From contig JAREWP010000048.1 of NCBI GenBank assembly GCA_029001845.1, forward strand, positions 45,208-109,207: a DNA stretch of 64,000 nucleotides, written 5' to 3'. This document shows, in pieces, positions 46,471-55,630 of the stretch; position 1 is the stretch's first letter, and each line of letters opens with the position of its first letter. The stretch comes from Candidatus Magnetocorallium paracelense. Lineage in GTDB: Bacteria > Nitrospirota > Thermodesulfovibrionia > Thermodesulfovibrionales > Magnetobacteriaceae. The notes under the pieces are model-generated. The model saw nothing but the letters and a program-made list of their open reading frames with translations. It did no database searches and had not been told where the DNA came from. Position numbers and translations under genes: made by a program.

Positions 46471-49464
46471 TTAAATAGGTATCTTAATCGTAAAACTTGT
46501 CCCTCTATTTAACTCGGATTCGCAATGAATCGTACCGTTATGCTCTTTTATAATGCCGTAAACAATAGATAATCCAAGTCCCGTTCCTTTACCTACCTCT
46601 TTTGTCGTATAAAAGGGTTCAAATATTTTATTGGCCACCTCTTTTTTCATGCCTTCGCCGTTATCGATAAATTCAGTTATGACCATTCCGTTATCGCTGT
46701 AAATAGTGACTTTTATTTCGGCGGCTTTGATCTCTTTAAGAGCATCAATGGAATTTTGAAACAGATTTATAAATACCTGTTCCAGTTGATTGGCATTCAC
46801 CGTTAAGACCGGCAAACCTTCCTCAATCTTCCTTATCAGGTTTATATTGTTCAGGCGAATTCTCTCCCCCATTATAAGCAGAGTATTGTCAAGGATATCC
46901 TCTATTCCGATTTCATCTTTCGCAGCTCCTATCTGATCCTTTCTGCCGAATGTGCGCAGATGCTGAATGATGTCGGTTATGCGGCCTGCCTGTTTGTACG
47001 CGCGTTTAAGCTTCTCTTTTACCTTTTCGGGATTAACACTGTTTTCGTCAAAAGCGATCTCAAGGTTCTGAATAAAACCACTTATATAGGCAAGGGGCTG
47101 ATTTATTTCATGGGCTATTCCGGTAGCCACCTCGCCTAAGGTAGCCAACTTGGAGATTGCAAGCATATTAATTTCCTTTACTCGGGCCTCTTCTTCCATC
47201 TCCTTTATGACTGAGATATCTCTAAGAACACAAACGATTTCCTCCGGTGCTCCCCTATCGTTTTTTCTCACGGAGATGCTTATCTGAGTTGGAAACTCTT
47301 TTCCCTCTTTATTGACAGATCGGTAATTATAGGGCCTGGACGATCTTCTCTCTTCGAAGATATTTCCTACACGCTCAATGAACTTATCTCTTTCTTCCTT
47401 AACAATAAAATCTGCAATCGATTTGCCGACAACTTCGCTCTTCTCATCATAACCGAAAATTCCTGTCCATGAGATATTGACATCTTTCAGCGACAGCTCC
47501 GGAGTGGCGATTCCTACTCCGTCTTCCATTACTTCTATAATCTGAGAAACCTCTTCCGCCTTTATTCTCTCCACACGAGCCTGCTTAAGTTCAGTGACAT
47601 CTCTCACCATTCCGATGGCATGCCACGTTCCTTTCAGGTAAATAGCCGAAACAGAAAGTTCAATGGGAAATTCGGCGCCGTTTTTTCTGACTGCAGAGAG
47701 CTCCATCAGTTTTCCGACAACCTCACCCTGACCGGTTTGTTTAAAATTTTCAAACCCCTTCTTATACAATCCATAATACCTTTGAGGAACGATCAGAGAG
47801 TGAAGATATTTGCCTATAATCTCTTGACTTGTATATCCGAATATCTTTTCCGAAGCAGGGTTCCAATAAGATATACAGCCGTTATTGTCCATCAAAATAA
47901 TCGACTCTGAAGCCGTTTCCGTTATTGCCCTGGCTCTCTCTTCACTCTCTCTTAAAGTTTCCGCAGCCTGCTTTAATTCGCTAATATCCCTTGCAATGCA
48001 GACGATTCCGAGAACATCCCCCCGGGCATCGATGATTCCTGAAGCCGAAAAAAGAACAGGTATCTTCCTTCCGGTTTTAGAGAGATAGACTTTTTCCTCA
48101 TTATCGATATTGCCTTTGGCGATTATTTTACAGAACTCACCCTCTCTAAGGTCAAAAAGGTCTTCTGAAGCAAGGACCAGATCAAGCGGTTTATCGATCA
48201 ACTCATCGCCGCGGTAACCCAGTAATTTGTTCGTCGCCTCATTTACCGTTTTTATTTTACCTTTCTCATTTATAACGATTAAAGTGTCTATAATCGAACG
48301 GATAATATTATCCATATAGTCCCGTGAAACAGTGGTTTTCTGAAGATTATCGGTCATTGAATTAAAAGTCTTTGACAGCAGGCCCATCTCGCCGCCCGAC
48401 AATACCGGCACCTTCACGTTAAAGTCGCCTTTTCCTATTGATAAGCTCGCATTCACCAGTGTGGTTATAGGGGTTGTTAACTGTTTGGAAATGATATAAG
48501 CGATAAGGGCTGCAATCAATATCATAAGAGATGTCACCAGAAAAGTTAAACGTACAGCGCTTTTCATTTGAGAGGAAAAGACATCGGGAGGAATATATAT
48601 AAGAACTTTCAGCAGACTTTGTGCGGCTGAGCCGATAAATGTCTCATCCTTTAAAAATCTTTCACTCTCTTCCGTTTTCCTGCCCTCACTCTCTTCCGTT
48701 TTCCTGCCCTCAAGAAAAGATTGAACCAATGCCGGAGAAAAAATACTGTTTGAAGGAGAAAAGATAATGTTGTTATTCTTATCCAAAAGCCATATAAGAT
48801 TCCGCCCGAATATGCTAACTTCCGAGATATAGGTCAAATAACCGCTCAGATCGACATGAAAGAGTATCATACCCCCAAACCCGCCTATTTCAGGTTCTCT
48901 CTTATTAACAGCGACAACAAAAACATACCTGTCTTTCTCAAAAAAAGGACCTTCAAACATGATATCCCCGGGATTGCCCCTCTTGAGCCTCTCATAAAGC
49001 AATGAAATATGTCTGTCACACACATCTCCATGTGCATACTGATGGATGGTTCCGTACTTTTTAATTCGTTTGTTTCCCTCTACTTTAATCTTTTCCACTC
49101 CTTTATGATCTATAAAACTTAAAGAGAGATAGATATCTGAATGGTAGCGGGAAATATCGAGGAAAAGTTTCTCTACATCGGATTTGTACATATACATACT
49201 ATCTCTTCCAGCTGTCAACATATTATCGAGAATAGGCATCGCTTCCAATAATTTCAGATCTCCCTCTATATGATCGGTATAACCTCTATCGAAATAGGAG
49301 ACCGAGGACTGGAGAATGTTATTCAATTGCTTTTCCATGGACTCTCTTATAATGGTTGTGGAAAAGCTGTAATATATGACTCCCGATACAACGGCGATAA
49401 CAACGCTGATTCCGATAAACCAGAAGAGGAGCCTGTAAAAGATCGATATATTCCTAAATTCCAT
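46471..49464 (-). CDS. Membrane histidine kinase with periplasmic sensor, HAMP and three PAS domains
   Basis: A 997-residue kinase. Helix 1 (about 12-30), periplasmic Cache-like sensor (about 35-300), helix 2 (about 310-332), HAMP (about 333-385), then three PAS domains (about 390-515, 525-640, 645-765). The H-box GIAHEINQPLAYI has His785; NLFQNSIDAL, IFEPFYTTKEVGKGTGLGLS form the ATPase. In the sensor a perfect 24-bp tandem duplication gives the repeated EGRKTEES. The binding-protein gene lies 6 bp upstream in the same operon, so it may present the ligand to this kinase. Confidence 0.9.
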   Translation of the reverse strand: MEFRNISIFYRLLFWFIGISVVIAVVSGVIYYSFSTTIIRESMEKQLNNILQSSVSYFDRGYTDHIEGDLKLLEAMPILDNMLTAGRDSMYMYKSDVEKLFLDISRYHSDIYLSLSFIDHKGVEKIKVEGNKRIKKYGTIHQYAHGDVCDRHISLLYERLKRGNPGDIMFEGPFFEKDRYVFVVAVNKREPEIGGFGGMILFHVDLSGYLTYISEVSIFGRNLIWLLDKNNNIIFSPSNSIFSPALVQSFLEGRKTEESEGRKTEESERFLKDETFIGSAAQSLLKVLIYIPPDVFSSQMKSAVRLTFLVTSLMILIAALIAYIISKQLTTPITTLVNASLSIGKGDFNVKVPVLSGGEMGLLSKTFNSMTDNLQKTTVSRDYMDNIIRSIIDTLIVINEKGKIKTVNEATNKLLGYRGDELIDKPLDLVLASEDLFDLREGEFCKIIAKGNIDNEEKVYLSKTGRKIPVLFSASGIIDARGDVLGIVCIARDISELKQAAETLRESEERARAITETASESIILMDNNGCISYWNPASEKIFGYTSQEIIGKYLHSLIVPQRYYGLYKKGFENFKQTGQGEVVGKLMELSAVRKNGAEFPIELSVSAIYLKGTWHAIGMVRDVTELKQARVERIKAEEVSQIIEVMEDGVGIATPELSLKDVNISWTGIFGYDEKSEVVGKSIADFIVKEERDKFIERVGNIFEERRSSRPYNYRSVNKEGKEFPTQISISVRKNDRGAPEEIVCVLRDISVIKEMEEEARVKEINMLAISKLATLGEVATGIAHEINQPLAYISGFIQNLEIAFDENSVNPEKVKEKLKRAYKQAGRITDIIQHLRTFGRKDQIGAAKDEIGIEDILDNTLLIMGERIRLNNINLIRKIEEGLPVLTVNANQLEQVFINLFQNSIDALKEIKAAEIKVTIYSDNGMVITEFIDNGEGMKKEVANKIFEPFYTTKEVGKGTGLGLSIVYGIIKEHNGTIHCESELNRGTSFTIKIPI
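48662..48709. repeat. Perfect 24-bp tandem duplication inside the kinase gene
   Basis: TCACTCTCTTCCGTTTTCCT plus GCCC occurs twice head to tail (48662-48685 and 48686-48709). The frame is kept; eight residues (RKTEESEG) are duplicated in the periplasmic loop. Confidence 0.85.
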
Positions 49465-49470
49465 TATATA

Positions 49471-50595
49471 CTATTCCGGGTATTTTTCCAAAGCAAGGGA
49501 CTTCTCTATAAACTCGTCGATGATCGGGTTATTATCAATTAAATTATTGATCCCCAGCATCCCGGCGCGTTCCCTGTTAACGATAAAAGGACCTCTCTCA
49601 GGGGCGTAAGACGATATGACAGCCGGGTTCTCACCCTTTTCCAATATTTTAAAAGCCGTTTTTACTGCCTCATATCCCTGTTTAAAGCCGGAGTCATCCA
49701 CTGCGCACAACACTCCCTCCGTAACGAACTGTTTTTCATGACCGACATCCGGTTTTTTGATATTTCTCAGATACCATGCCCCTATTTCCATTTGATCTAT
49801 GGATCTTCCCTCATCGTCTTTCAAAGTATTGTGATTAAGTACAAAAAAAGCGTCAACTTTTTTCTCCAGTTCAAGGGCGTTTGATTTCCATTCCGATACA
49901 GAGTTGGTAACAACAGTTTTTATAAGTTTTACCGGAAGCTTACCCTCTTCAGACATTCTTTCAAGCTGCTTTGCCTTGGATCTGCCTGTGGGCGAATCAT
50001 CGGAGAGTATGGCAAAGGTCTTGATGGAAGGAACAAGTTTCTTTAGATATAATAAACACTCCTGTAAATAGCCGGCCTGATAGATTCCGGTGACATTATG
50101 ACCGGGCGTTTTAACTGAATCGAGCAAACCATATTTTAAAGGCAGCCCGTTTATACCCCAGAATACAATCGGTATTTCCGTATCAATATATTGATTACCA
50201 ATATAGTTCGCTGCATTATCGTCGCCTAACAGTATGATGTCCGGATTAAAACGATCTATCTCTCCTACGATACGACCGACAGCCTTCCCTATATCCGTTC
50301 TGGATGTCTTTCGCTTTGTATCCATCCAAAGCTTTTTTATTATGGCGCCTGAGCTTTCGACATAATCATTTTTGGTAAACGCCTTAGCCTGATCTTCATT
50401 ATCCAGATACTTGTAATCAAGCAAAGCGGCGCAGACGCCTTTGTTTGTGTCTTGAGACCACAAATACTCTTTGTGATAGCTGCTTACAACCATAATGCGT
50501 TTTTTCGTCTCTGCAGAAATTGCAACGTTTTTAAACACTGTTAAAGATAACGAGAGACAACAGAGAATTACAATAAATAACTTTAATTTAGCCAT
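49471..50595 (-). CDS. ABC transporter substrate-binding-like protein (ABC_sub_bind), sensory partner
   Basis: A 374-residue periplasmic protein with a signal peptide (residues 1-28). RIMVVSSYHKEYLWSQDTNKG is the start of the ABC_sub_bind family (PF04392-like), with ILLGDDNAANYI, IPIVFWGINGLP and VTGIYQAG further on. No permease or ATPase gene is beside it; instead the three-PAS histidine kinase follows 6 bp later. This suggests a binding protein that serves signalling. GGAGG ribosome-binding site is present. Confidence 0.82.
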   Translation of the reverse strand: MAKLKLFIVILCCLSLSLTVFKNVAISAETKKRIMVVSSYHKEYLWSQDTNKGVCAALLDYKYLDNEDQAKAFTKNDYVESSGAIIKKLWMDTKRKTSRTDIGKAVGRIVGEIDRFNPDIILLGDDNAANYIGNQYIDTEIPIVFWGINGLPLKYGLLDSVKTPGHNVTGIYQAGYLQECLLYLKKLVPSIKTFAILSDDSPTGRSKAKQLERMSEEGKLPVKLIKTVVTNSVSEWKSNALELEKKVDAFFVLNHNTLKDDEGRSIDQMEIGAWYLRNIKKPDVGHEKQFVTEGVLCAVDDSGFKQGYEAVKTAFKILEKGENPAVISSYAPERGPFIVNRERAGMLGINNLIDNNPIIDEFIEKSLALEKYPE

Positions 50596-50753
50596 ATTCA
50601 GTTCCTCCTTATTTTTATATTAACTACCAGGTAGTTACTATTATTACTGAAAAGATATCTTTGTTGCAAATAAGATATAATAAGAACCGAATATGAAGTA
50701 AATAATATTAACTTTCAATTGTTTTCCTGCTTAGATCGGGTGACTTTCAGGTG

Positions 50754-50779
50754 GCATGGACAAAGTTGTTTGTCCATGC
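50754..50779. other. Perfect 11-bp hairpin in 5' region of GT9 gene
   Basis: GCATGGACAAA and TTTGTCCATGC are separated by GTTG. It lies 31 bp before the GT9 start. No T-run follows, so it is not a clear terminator; it may be a leader hairpin or a repeat. Confidence 0.6.
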
Positions 50780-50809
50780 TAAGCTCCCTCTATATCCAAA
50801 GCTAACACC

Positions 50810-51976
50810 ATGACACTCTTTATGGTTGCAAAAATCAAAAAATCGATAAAAGAACTTCTATTTACTCTTATCGAGTATCTCTCTTTTTCCCGTTCAAGCA
50901 ATAAAACGCTATCTGTTGACACTAAAAGTTACAAAAAAATCCTCATATTCGAAGGAGGCGGCTTTGGCGATCTGTTACGGATATTACCTGTAATCGATTC
51001 CTTTATTTACAATTTTCCTGACTCATCGATTTCTCTTCTTCTTTCACCTGTTTCTAAAAAACTGATTTCTTTATACAGAGGGAAAGACTCAGTCAACGAA
51101 ATAATAGAGTATGACTATCTGGGCCATCACAAAAGCTTAAGGCAAAAGCTTCTGCTTATTACCTCATTGAAAAAAGCCAAATTCGACATTATCTACTCTC
51201 CTGACAGAGGCGTCGGAATGAGAGAGCGTTCTCTTATGAGTTTCCTGATTGGCGCTTCATACAGAATCGGTTTTTACAGAGGAAGAGAGGGGCATTTAAA
51301 TAATATTAAAATCGAATTTAAAGACAATTTACCGATTGCTTTACAGAACCTCTCTCTTTTTGAGGCCGCCGGTCTGAAAGCAGTAAAGAACAAAAACCTG
51401 TTAAGCATTCCATCTGACATAATAAAAAAGGCCGGGCGACTCACAGACAGAACCAATCCGTTATCTCTAATTGTAATCCACCCCGGCGCGCACTGGGAGT
51501 CAGCCTACAGGTGCTGGCCAATTGAGCGCTACATCTCACTGATTAATAAACTAATGAATGATTTTCAAACGAATATCGCTATCATCGGAAATACTTCCGA
51601 ATCAGATGCAGGTAATGAAATTTTAACATCCGTTAATAACAGACGATTGATAAATCTCGTTGGGAAAGTGACACTGCCGGAGACAGCCGGCATAATTAAA
51701 ATATCCGATCTTTTCATAGGCAACGATTCAGGACCTCTTCATCTCGCTCAAACATTACAAACTCCGACAGTCGCAATTTTTGGTTCCACTTTGCCTGCAC
51801 AGGTCATCGAAAGTAACAAGTTCACATATGTGATTAAAGCTGAGCTGCCCTGCTCACCATGCTATACACATCAACACAACTTTGAAGCACGCTGTAAGGA
51901 TTTCACCTGCCTGAAAAGTATCACTGTGGAAGACGTGATTAAAGGAGTGGAAAAGATGCTGAAAGACAAGGTGTAA
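50810..51976 (+). CDS. Glycosyltransferase family 9 (heptosyltransferase-like)
   Basis: A 388-residue GT-B enzyme. ILIFEGGGFGDLLRILPVI is the GT9 N-terminal motif. The donor half has IVIHPGAHWESAYRCWPIERY and LFIGNDSGPLHLAQTLQTPTVAIFG. The C-terminal cysteines (LPCSPCYTHQHNFEARC) form the usual Cys cluster of this family. It likely adds heptose or a similar sugar to the lipopolysaccharide core. The start ATG has no strong ribosome-binding site. It is alone on the plus strand, facing the phosphopantetheinyl transferase gene. Confidence 0.85.
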   Translation: MTLFMVAKIKKSIKELLFTLIEYLSFSRSSNKTLSVDTKSYKKILIFEGGGFGDLLRILPVIDSFIYNFPDSSISLLLSPVSKKLISLYRGKDSVNEIIEYDYLGHHKSLRQKLLLITSLKKAKFDIIYSPDRGVGMRERSLMSFLIGASYRIGFYRGREGHLNNIKIEFKDNLPIALQNLSLFEAAGLKAVKNKNLLSIPSDIIKKAGRLTDRTNPLSLIVIHPGAHWESAYRCWPIERYISLINKLMNDFQTNIAIIGNTSESDAGNEILTSVNNRRLINLVGKVTLPETAGIIKISDLFIGNDSGPLHLAQTLQTPTVAIFGSTLPAQVIESNKFTYVIKAELPCSPCYTHQHNFEARCKDFTCLKSITVEDVIKGVEKMLKDKV

Positions 51977-51995
51977 ATAAAAGGTAGACGAAACA

Positions 51996-52655
51996 TTACA
52001 CTTCAGTATCCGTAAAATCCACTTCTACTACCTCGATCTGCTCCATACAAACATCGACTCCGCCGACACAGAGATGACATAAGTAATCCTTATCTATAAA
52101 TATCTCTTTGATAAACCACCATTCATTATCGAGCAAAGCCCTGCTGTCTTTGATATGAATATCCGTTAACGGAACAGAGAGTCCCTTTCCCCTTGCCTTG
52201 GCTACACTCTCTTTAATTGTCCAGATTCTGAAAAAACTCTCAATCCTGTCATTAGACTTCCAAATAGTTTCCCAGTCACCATTAGTCAGATATCTTTTAA
52301 AATCATTTACTTCGATTTTCCGTTTTCTCTCTATATCTACGCCAATATTTCCTATATCCGAGAAAGCGCAAACAGAATATTGACCTGAATGAGAGATATT
52401 AAAATCTAAGGGGCCCGGAATATAAGGTCTGCCATAGTCATTAAAAAGAATATCATGAAAAAATTTTCCCCTATGACCCAATCTCTGTAATCCCTCAACA
52501 AGAAGAAGTTTGCCAAATAAACCAAGCTGCCTGTCCTGCCATCTGACATACCTCTTTATCTTCTTTCCTGTTTCTAATGGAAGGCGAGCCAAATAGTTGT
52601 TAAAAATAACATCATCCAGTTTTGAGTTAAAATGAGTATATAAAAGGAGTATCAT
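51996..52655 (-). CDS. 4'-phosphopantetheinyl transferase, Sfp type
   Basis: A 219-residue Sfp-type enzyme that moves the phosphopantetheine arm from CoA to carrier proteins. Mg-binding GVDIER holds D107 and E109; WTIKESVAKARGKGL (145-159) is the second signature; FNISHSGQY is the substrate loop. The length matches the Sfp class used for NRPS/PKS carriers. Last gene of the exporter operon; no carrier protein or synthetase gene is in the window. Confidence 0.9.
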   Translation of the reverse strand: MILLLYTHFNSKLDDVIFNNYLARLPLETGKKIKRYVRWQDRQLGLFGKLLLVEGLQRLGHRGKFFHDILFNDYGRPYIPGPLDFNISHSGQYSVCAFSDIGNIGVDIERKRKIEVNDFKRYLTNGDWETIWKSNDRIESFFRIWTIKESVAKARGKGLSVPLTDIHIKDSRALLDNEWWFIKEIFIDKDYLCHLCVGGVDVCMEQIEVVEVDFTDTEV

Positions 52656-52679
52656 TGAAAAAGGTAACTGTTCACTGTG

Positions 52680-52712
52680 ATCTGAGGTCAGAGGTCAGTT
52701 GGATGACTGATT
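52680..52712. repeat. 'CTGAGGTCAGAGGTCAG' repeat stretch
   Basis: GATCTGAGGTCAGAGGTCAG followed by TTGGATGACTGA between the thioesterase and PPTase genes; related in style to the GCTGTCAGC family. Confidence 0.4.
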
Positions 52713-52715
52713 CTT

Positions 52716-53447
52716 TTAGTGATTAACAGCCTTATAAAGAGCCTTGGAAATTATTCTGCCTACCTCAGGTAAGTGCTCGAATATAAAGAAGTGATTGCCC
52801 GGGAATTGTATCAGTTCCACACCGGTCATTGTCTCATCCTGCCATTTCATGGCCTCATCGTATGTAGTATCCTCTTCAAGACCGATCATTACCGTTATTG
52901 GAATATTGAAGGGTGTGCTCTTTTTATATGTAAACTTCTCTATTGCCTCGAAATCTGCTCTTATTACAGGCTCGAAAAGATCCATAAGATCTTTATTATC
53001 AATAACCTCGGAAGGCGCGCCGCCGAATTTTTTCAGGACTTCAATGAATTCCTCTCTGGGAAGGAGATGTCTGTTGTATCTTTTATAATCTACAGAGGGA
53101 CCCTCGCGGCCTGAAAAGAAGAGATGCACAGGTAGAGGAAGGCTCTCGTCGATTATTCTCTTAACAAGTAAATAACCGATCCACGCTCCCATACTATGGC
53201 CGAAAAAGGCGTACGGTTCTTTAAAATCCTTTCGAATCAAATCGAAAAGATATGCAGCCATCTCATAGATATCCTTTAACAGCGGCTCCGAGAACTTCCT
53301 TCCCCGACCGGGAAGATCAAGGGGAAAAAGATTTATAAAATCAGGCATATTCCTTTGAAATTCAAGGTATGAATAGGAACTACCGCCGGCATGGGGAAAG
53401 CAGAAGAGAGTCACCTGTCTGTTATTATTAAGACTTGTTTGCATCAC
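52716..53447 (-). CDS. Type II thioesterase (GrsT/SrfAD-like)
   Basis: A 243-residue alpha/beta hydrolase. FCFPHAGGSSYSY is the family start; the nucleophile S85 is in GHSMGA; an Asp in IGLEEDTT and a His in FPGNHFFIFEH complete the triad. Such enzymes clear misprimed carrier arms in nonribosomal peptide or polyketide assembly. It overlaps the small membrane-protein gene by 20 bp. Confidence 0.9.
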   Translation of the reverse strand: MMQTSLNNNRQVTLFCFPHAGGSSYSYLEFQRNMPDFINLFPLDLPGRGRKFSEPLLKDIYEMAAYLFDLIRKDFKEPYAFFGHSMGAWIGYLLVKRIIDESLPLPVHLFFSGREGPSVDYKRYNRHLLPREEFIEVLKKFGGAPSEVIDNKDLMDLFEPVIRADFEAIEKFTYKKSTPFNIPITVMIGLEEDTTYDEAMKWQDETMTGVELIQFPGNHFFIFEHLPEVGRIISKALYKAVNH

Positions 53448-53610
53448 CCTTTTCCTGTCTTTTATCGGAGGCCAGTAACAAAATGATTCCTATAAATGGA
53501 GTCAAGAGCAGCGAGGCGAAGAAATACCCCCAAAAACCAAGCTTGCGCTTTATTCCAAACAATGCGATCACAAGACTTGCAACAACAGACATTAGCATAT
53601 ATTCAACCAT
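53428..53610 (-). CDS. Small two-helix membrane protein
   Basis: A 60-residue protein with helices at about 4-20 and 27-48 separated by IKRKLGFWG, then a charged tail. The R-K-x-G-F-x-x-A/G-F-F-x-S-L-L-x-T/S-P pattern occurs in many small unannotated bacterial membrane proteins. Its overlap with the thioesterase gene and the 2-bp gap to the lipoprotein gene support that it is real. Confidence 0.7.
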   Translation of the reverse strand: MVEYMLMSVVASLVIALFGIKRKLGFWGYFFASLLLTPFIGIILLLASDKRQEKGDANKS

Positions 53611-53612
53611 AA

Positions 53613-54761
53613 TTACTCCTCCAAAAACACAAATTTTCCGTTTTTAACTGTTTGAAAATATAACTTCTTCCCTCTGATATCACCGTTTCTTTCAAAAGAG
53701 TACGTTCCTGAAATACTTTCATAGTTTTCCAAATATCGTATCGTAGAAGCAACAATCAAAGGGATTGTGGATTTACTCTTTTCAAAGGCATAGGCCAGAA
53801 GATTTATGGCTTCATATCCGTTGGCGCCCTGATGATCGGGATATTCGCCGTACCTGGCAAGATACTTTTCCATAAAGACCTTTGTTTTCTCATTCTCTTC
53901 AAAAGGATTAAAGAAAGATATCGTTATTATTCCCTCGGCTGCTTCACCTGCTACCTCCAGTAATTTTGGATGGTTCAAACCGTCACCGCCCAAAATAGGT
54001 TGATCGATCCCCATCTCCCTTATTTGCTTCACCACAAGACCCACATTTGGAACGGAGGCAGCCAAAAAAACAGCGTCAAAATCGAACTTTTTTATACTGT
54101 CAACCATAGGTCTTAAATCCCTCTGCCACGGGAAATAAGATCTGTCCGTCACAATATGAATTCCCAAATGATCGGCGCTTTTATGAAATGTATGGGCCAA
54201 TTGAATGCCGTAGCTGCTTCTGTCATCTATAACGACGATGTTCTTAAAACCCTTTTTCGCGGCGAATTCCGCCAGCAGTTTGCCGTTGAGATCGTCAGTA
54301 AGAATGATTCTGAATACATGATGAAACTGGTGATTCGTCAGGTGGGGATTCGTTGCGACAGTGGCAATAAATAAAACACTGTTATATTCATATGTTACGG
54401 AAGCGGCGATAGCGTTGTCCGAGTTCCGGTGTCCCACTACGGCAACGATGTCATAATTGGAAACAATCTTGCGTGCAGATTTCAAAGCATTGTCAACAGA
54501 TAATGAATCATCAAAAAAAAGGAGTTTCAAGGGCTTTCCCAAAACACCTCCCCTTTCGTTGATTTCATCTGCTGCAAGGACAGCGCCGTTTATCATGGAC
54601 CTGTGCAGACCACTTAAGGGCCATACAACGGCGATAGTTATCTCTTTTGAGTTTTTCGCTCTTTCTGCTCTTTTCTGGCTTGCATCTTCATAGTCCGAAC
54701 AGGAGAGTAAAAAAAATATAACAAAGAGAGAAAGAAAAAAAAATCTCACCACTCTGTCCAT
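53613..54761 (-). CDS. Branched-chain amino acid-type substrate-binding lipoprotein
   Basis: A 382-residue lipoprotein with lipobox LLSC21. The Peripla_BP_6 domain follows: ITIAVVWPLSGLHRSMINGA, GGVLGKPLKLLFFDDS, AVVGHRNSDNAIAA. Such proteins bind amino acids or related molecules. The operon has no permease, so it may act as a sensor or scavenger for the exported compound. Its ATG overlaps the stop of the SPFH gene (TAATG). Confidence 0.85.
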   Translation of the reverse strand: MDRVVRFFFLSLFVIFFLLSCSDYEDASQKRAERAKNSKEITIAVVWPLSGLHRSMINGAVLAADEINERGGVLGKPLKLLFFDDSLSVDNALKSARKIVSNYDIVAVVGHRNSDNAIAASVTYEYNSVLFIATVATNPHLTNHQFHHVFRIILTDDLNGKLLAEFAAKKGFKNIVVIDDRSSYGIQLAHTFHKSADHLGIHIVTDRSYFPWQRDLRPMVDSIKKFDFDAVFLAASVPNVGLVVKQIREMGIDQPILGGDGLNHPKLLEVAGEAAEGIITISFFNPFEENEKTKVFMEKYLARYGEYPDHQGANGYEAINLLAYAFEKSKSTIPLIVASTIRYLENYESISGTYSFERNGDIRGKKLYFQTVKNGKFVFLEE

Positions 54762-55630
54762 TACTTCTTTATGTCTTCCGTATTTAAAATAATCGGCAGC
54801 CCATCCCTTCCGGCGCCTATGATAATAACTTTGGCGTTTTCCGAAGCGGCGATCTCCTTTGTGGCATTCACTCCTTTAAATCGTAAAATATCTTCTGTAA
54901 GAGATGAATCTACAATATTGTTGTAGTCCTTTATACCGGCTGCTTCAATACGCTTTCTCTCGGCCTCCTTTTTCTCCTTAGCCAATTTAAACTCATAAGA
55001 CCTGGCCAGTTGCTGCTGAACCAGTTTGGTCTGAATCGCCTCTTTTATCGCTTCCGGAAGCTCGATTCTTGTAATCATCACATCGTCGATTTCCACAAAA
55101 CGCCTTGAAGTCTGTTCCAGGGCTTCAGTGAGTATTTTTTGTATAACTGCACGCTTTGTCGTATACACTTCTTCCGGTTCGAACTGACCGATAATCCTCC
55201 TCAGAGCGGCCTCTACCTCGGGCAGCACGATTTTATTGACATAATCGGTCCCGACTGTCTGATGCAACACACCCAGAATATCATACTCGGGATGATAACG
55301 AATGGAGAGCGTCAGCTTCAACGTGAGCCCCCTTTTCGTGAGCACATCCATCTGATGCGGCCTTGTCTGAAACCGGACATTATATATTGTCATTTTATCC
55401 CAGGGCGCAATGATGTGAATACCTTCATCGTACACCCTGTCCGTTACCGTACCTCCTGCGAACCTCATATATAACACGCCTGCCTGACCGGACTTAATGG
55501 AAATAAAAATACTGTTCCAGAAATAGATGATAAAAAAGAGAAGAATAAGGAACAGCAGTATTAAAGGAGGCAGATTTTCCCTTATCCTGCGATTTATCCG
55601 GGTTGTTATTTTGTTCGGGTTTTTGTTCAT
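54761..55630 (-). CDS. SPFH/prohibitin-family membrane protein
   Basis: A 289-residue protein with one N-terminal helix (about 18-40) and an SPFH/Band 7 domain (about 45-230): IKSGQAGVLYMRFAGGTV, DEGIHIIAPWDKMTIYNVRFQTRPHQM, EVYTTKRAVIQKILTEAL. A coiled coil (about 200-235) supports oligomer formation. It forms membrane scaffolds near proteases or transporters. Coupled to the exporter by ATGA overlap and to the lipoprotein by 1-bp overlap. Confidence 0.88.
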   Translation of the reverse strand: MNKNPNKITTRINRRIRENLPPLILLFLILLFFIIYFWNSIFISIKSGQAGVLYMRFAGGTVTDRVYDEGIHIIAPWDKMTIYNVRFQTRPHQMDVLTKRGLTLKLTLSIRYHPEYDILGVLHQTVGTDYVNKIVLPEVEAALRRIIGQFEPEEVYTTKRAVIQKILTEALEQTSRRFVEIDDVMITRIELPEAIKEAIQTKLVQQQLARSYEFKLAKEKKEAERKRIEAAGIKDYNNIVDSSLTEDILRFKGVNATKEIAASENAKVIIIGAGRDGLPIILNTEDIKK

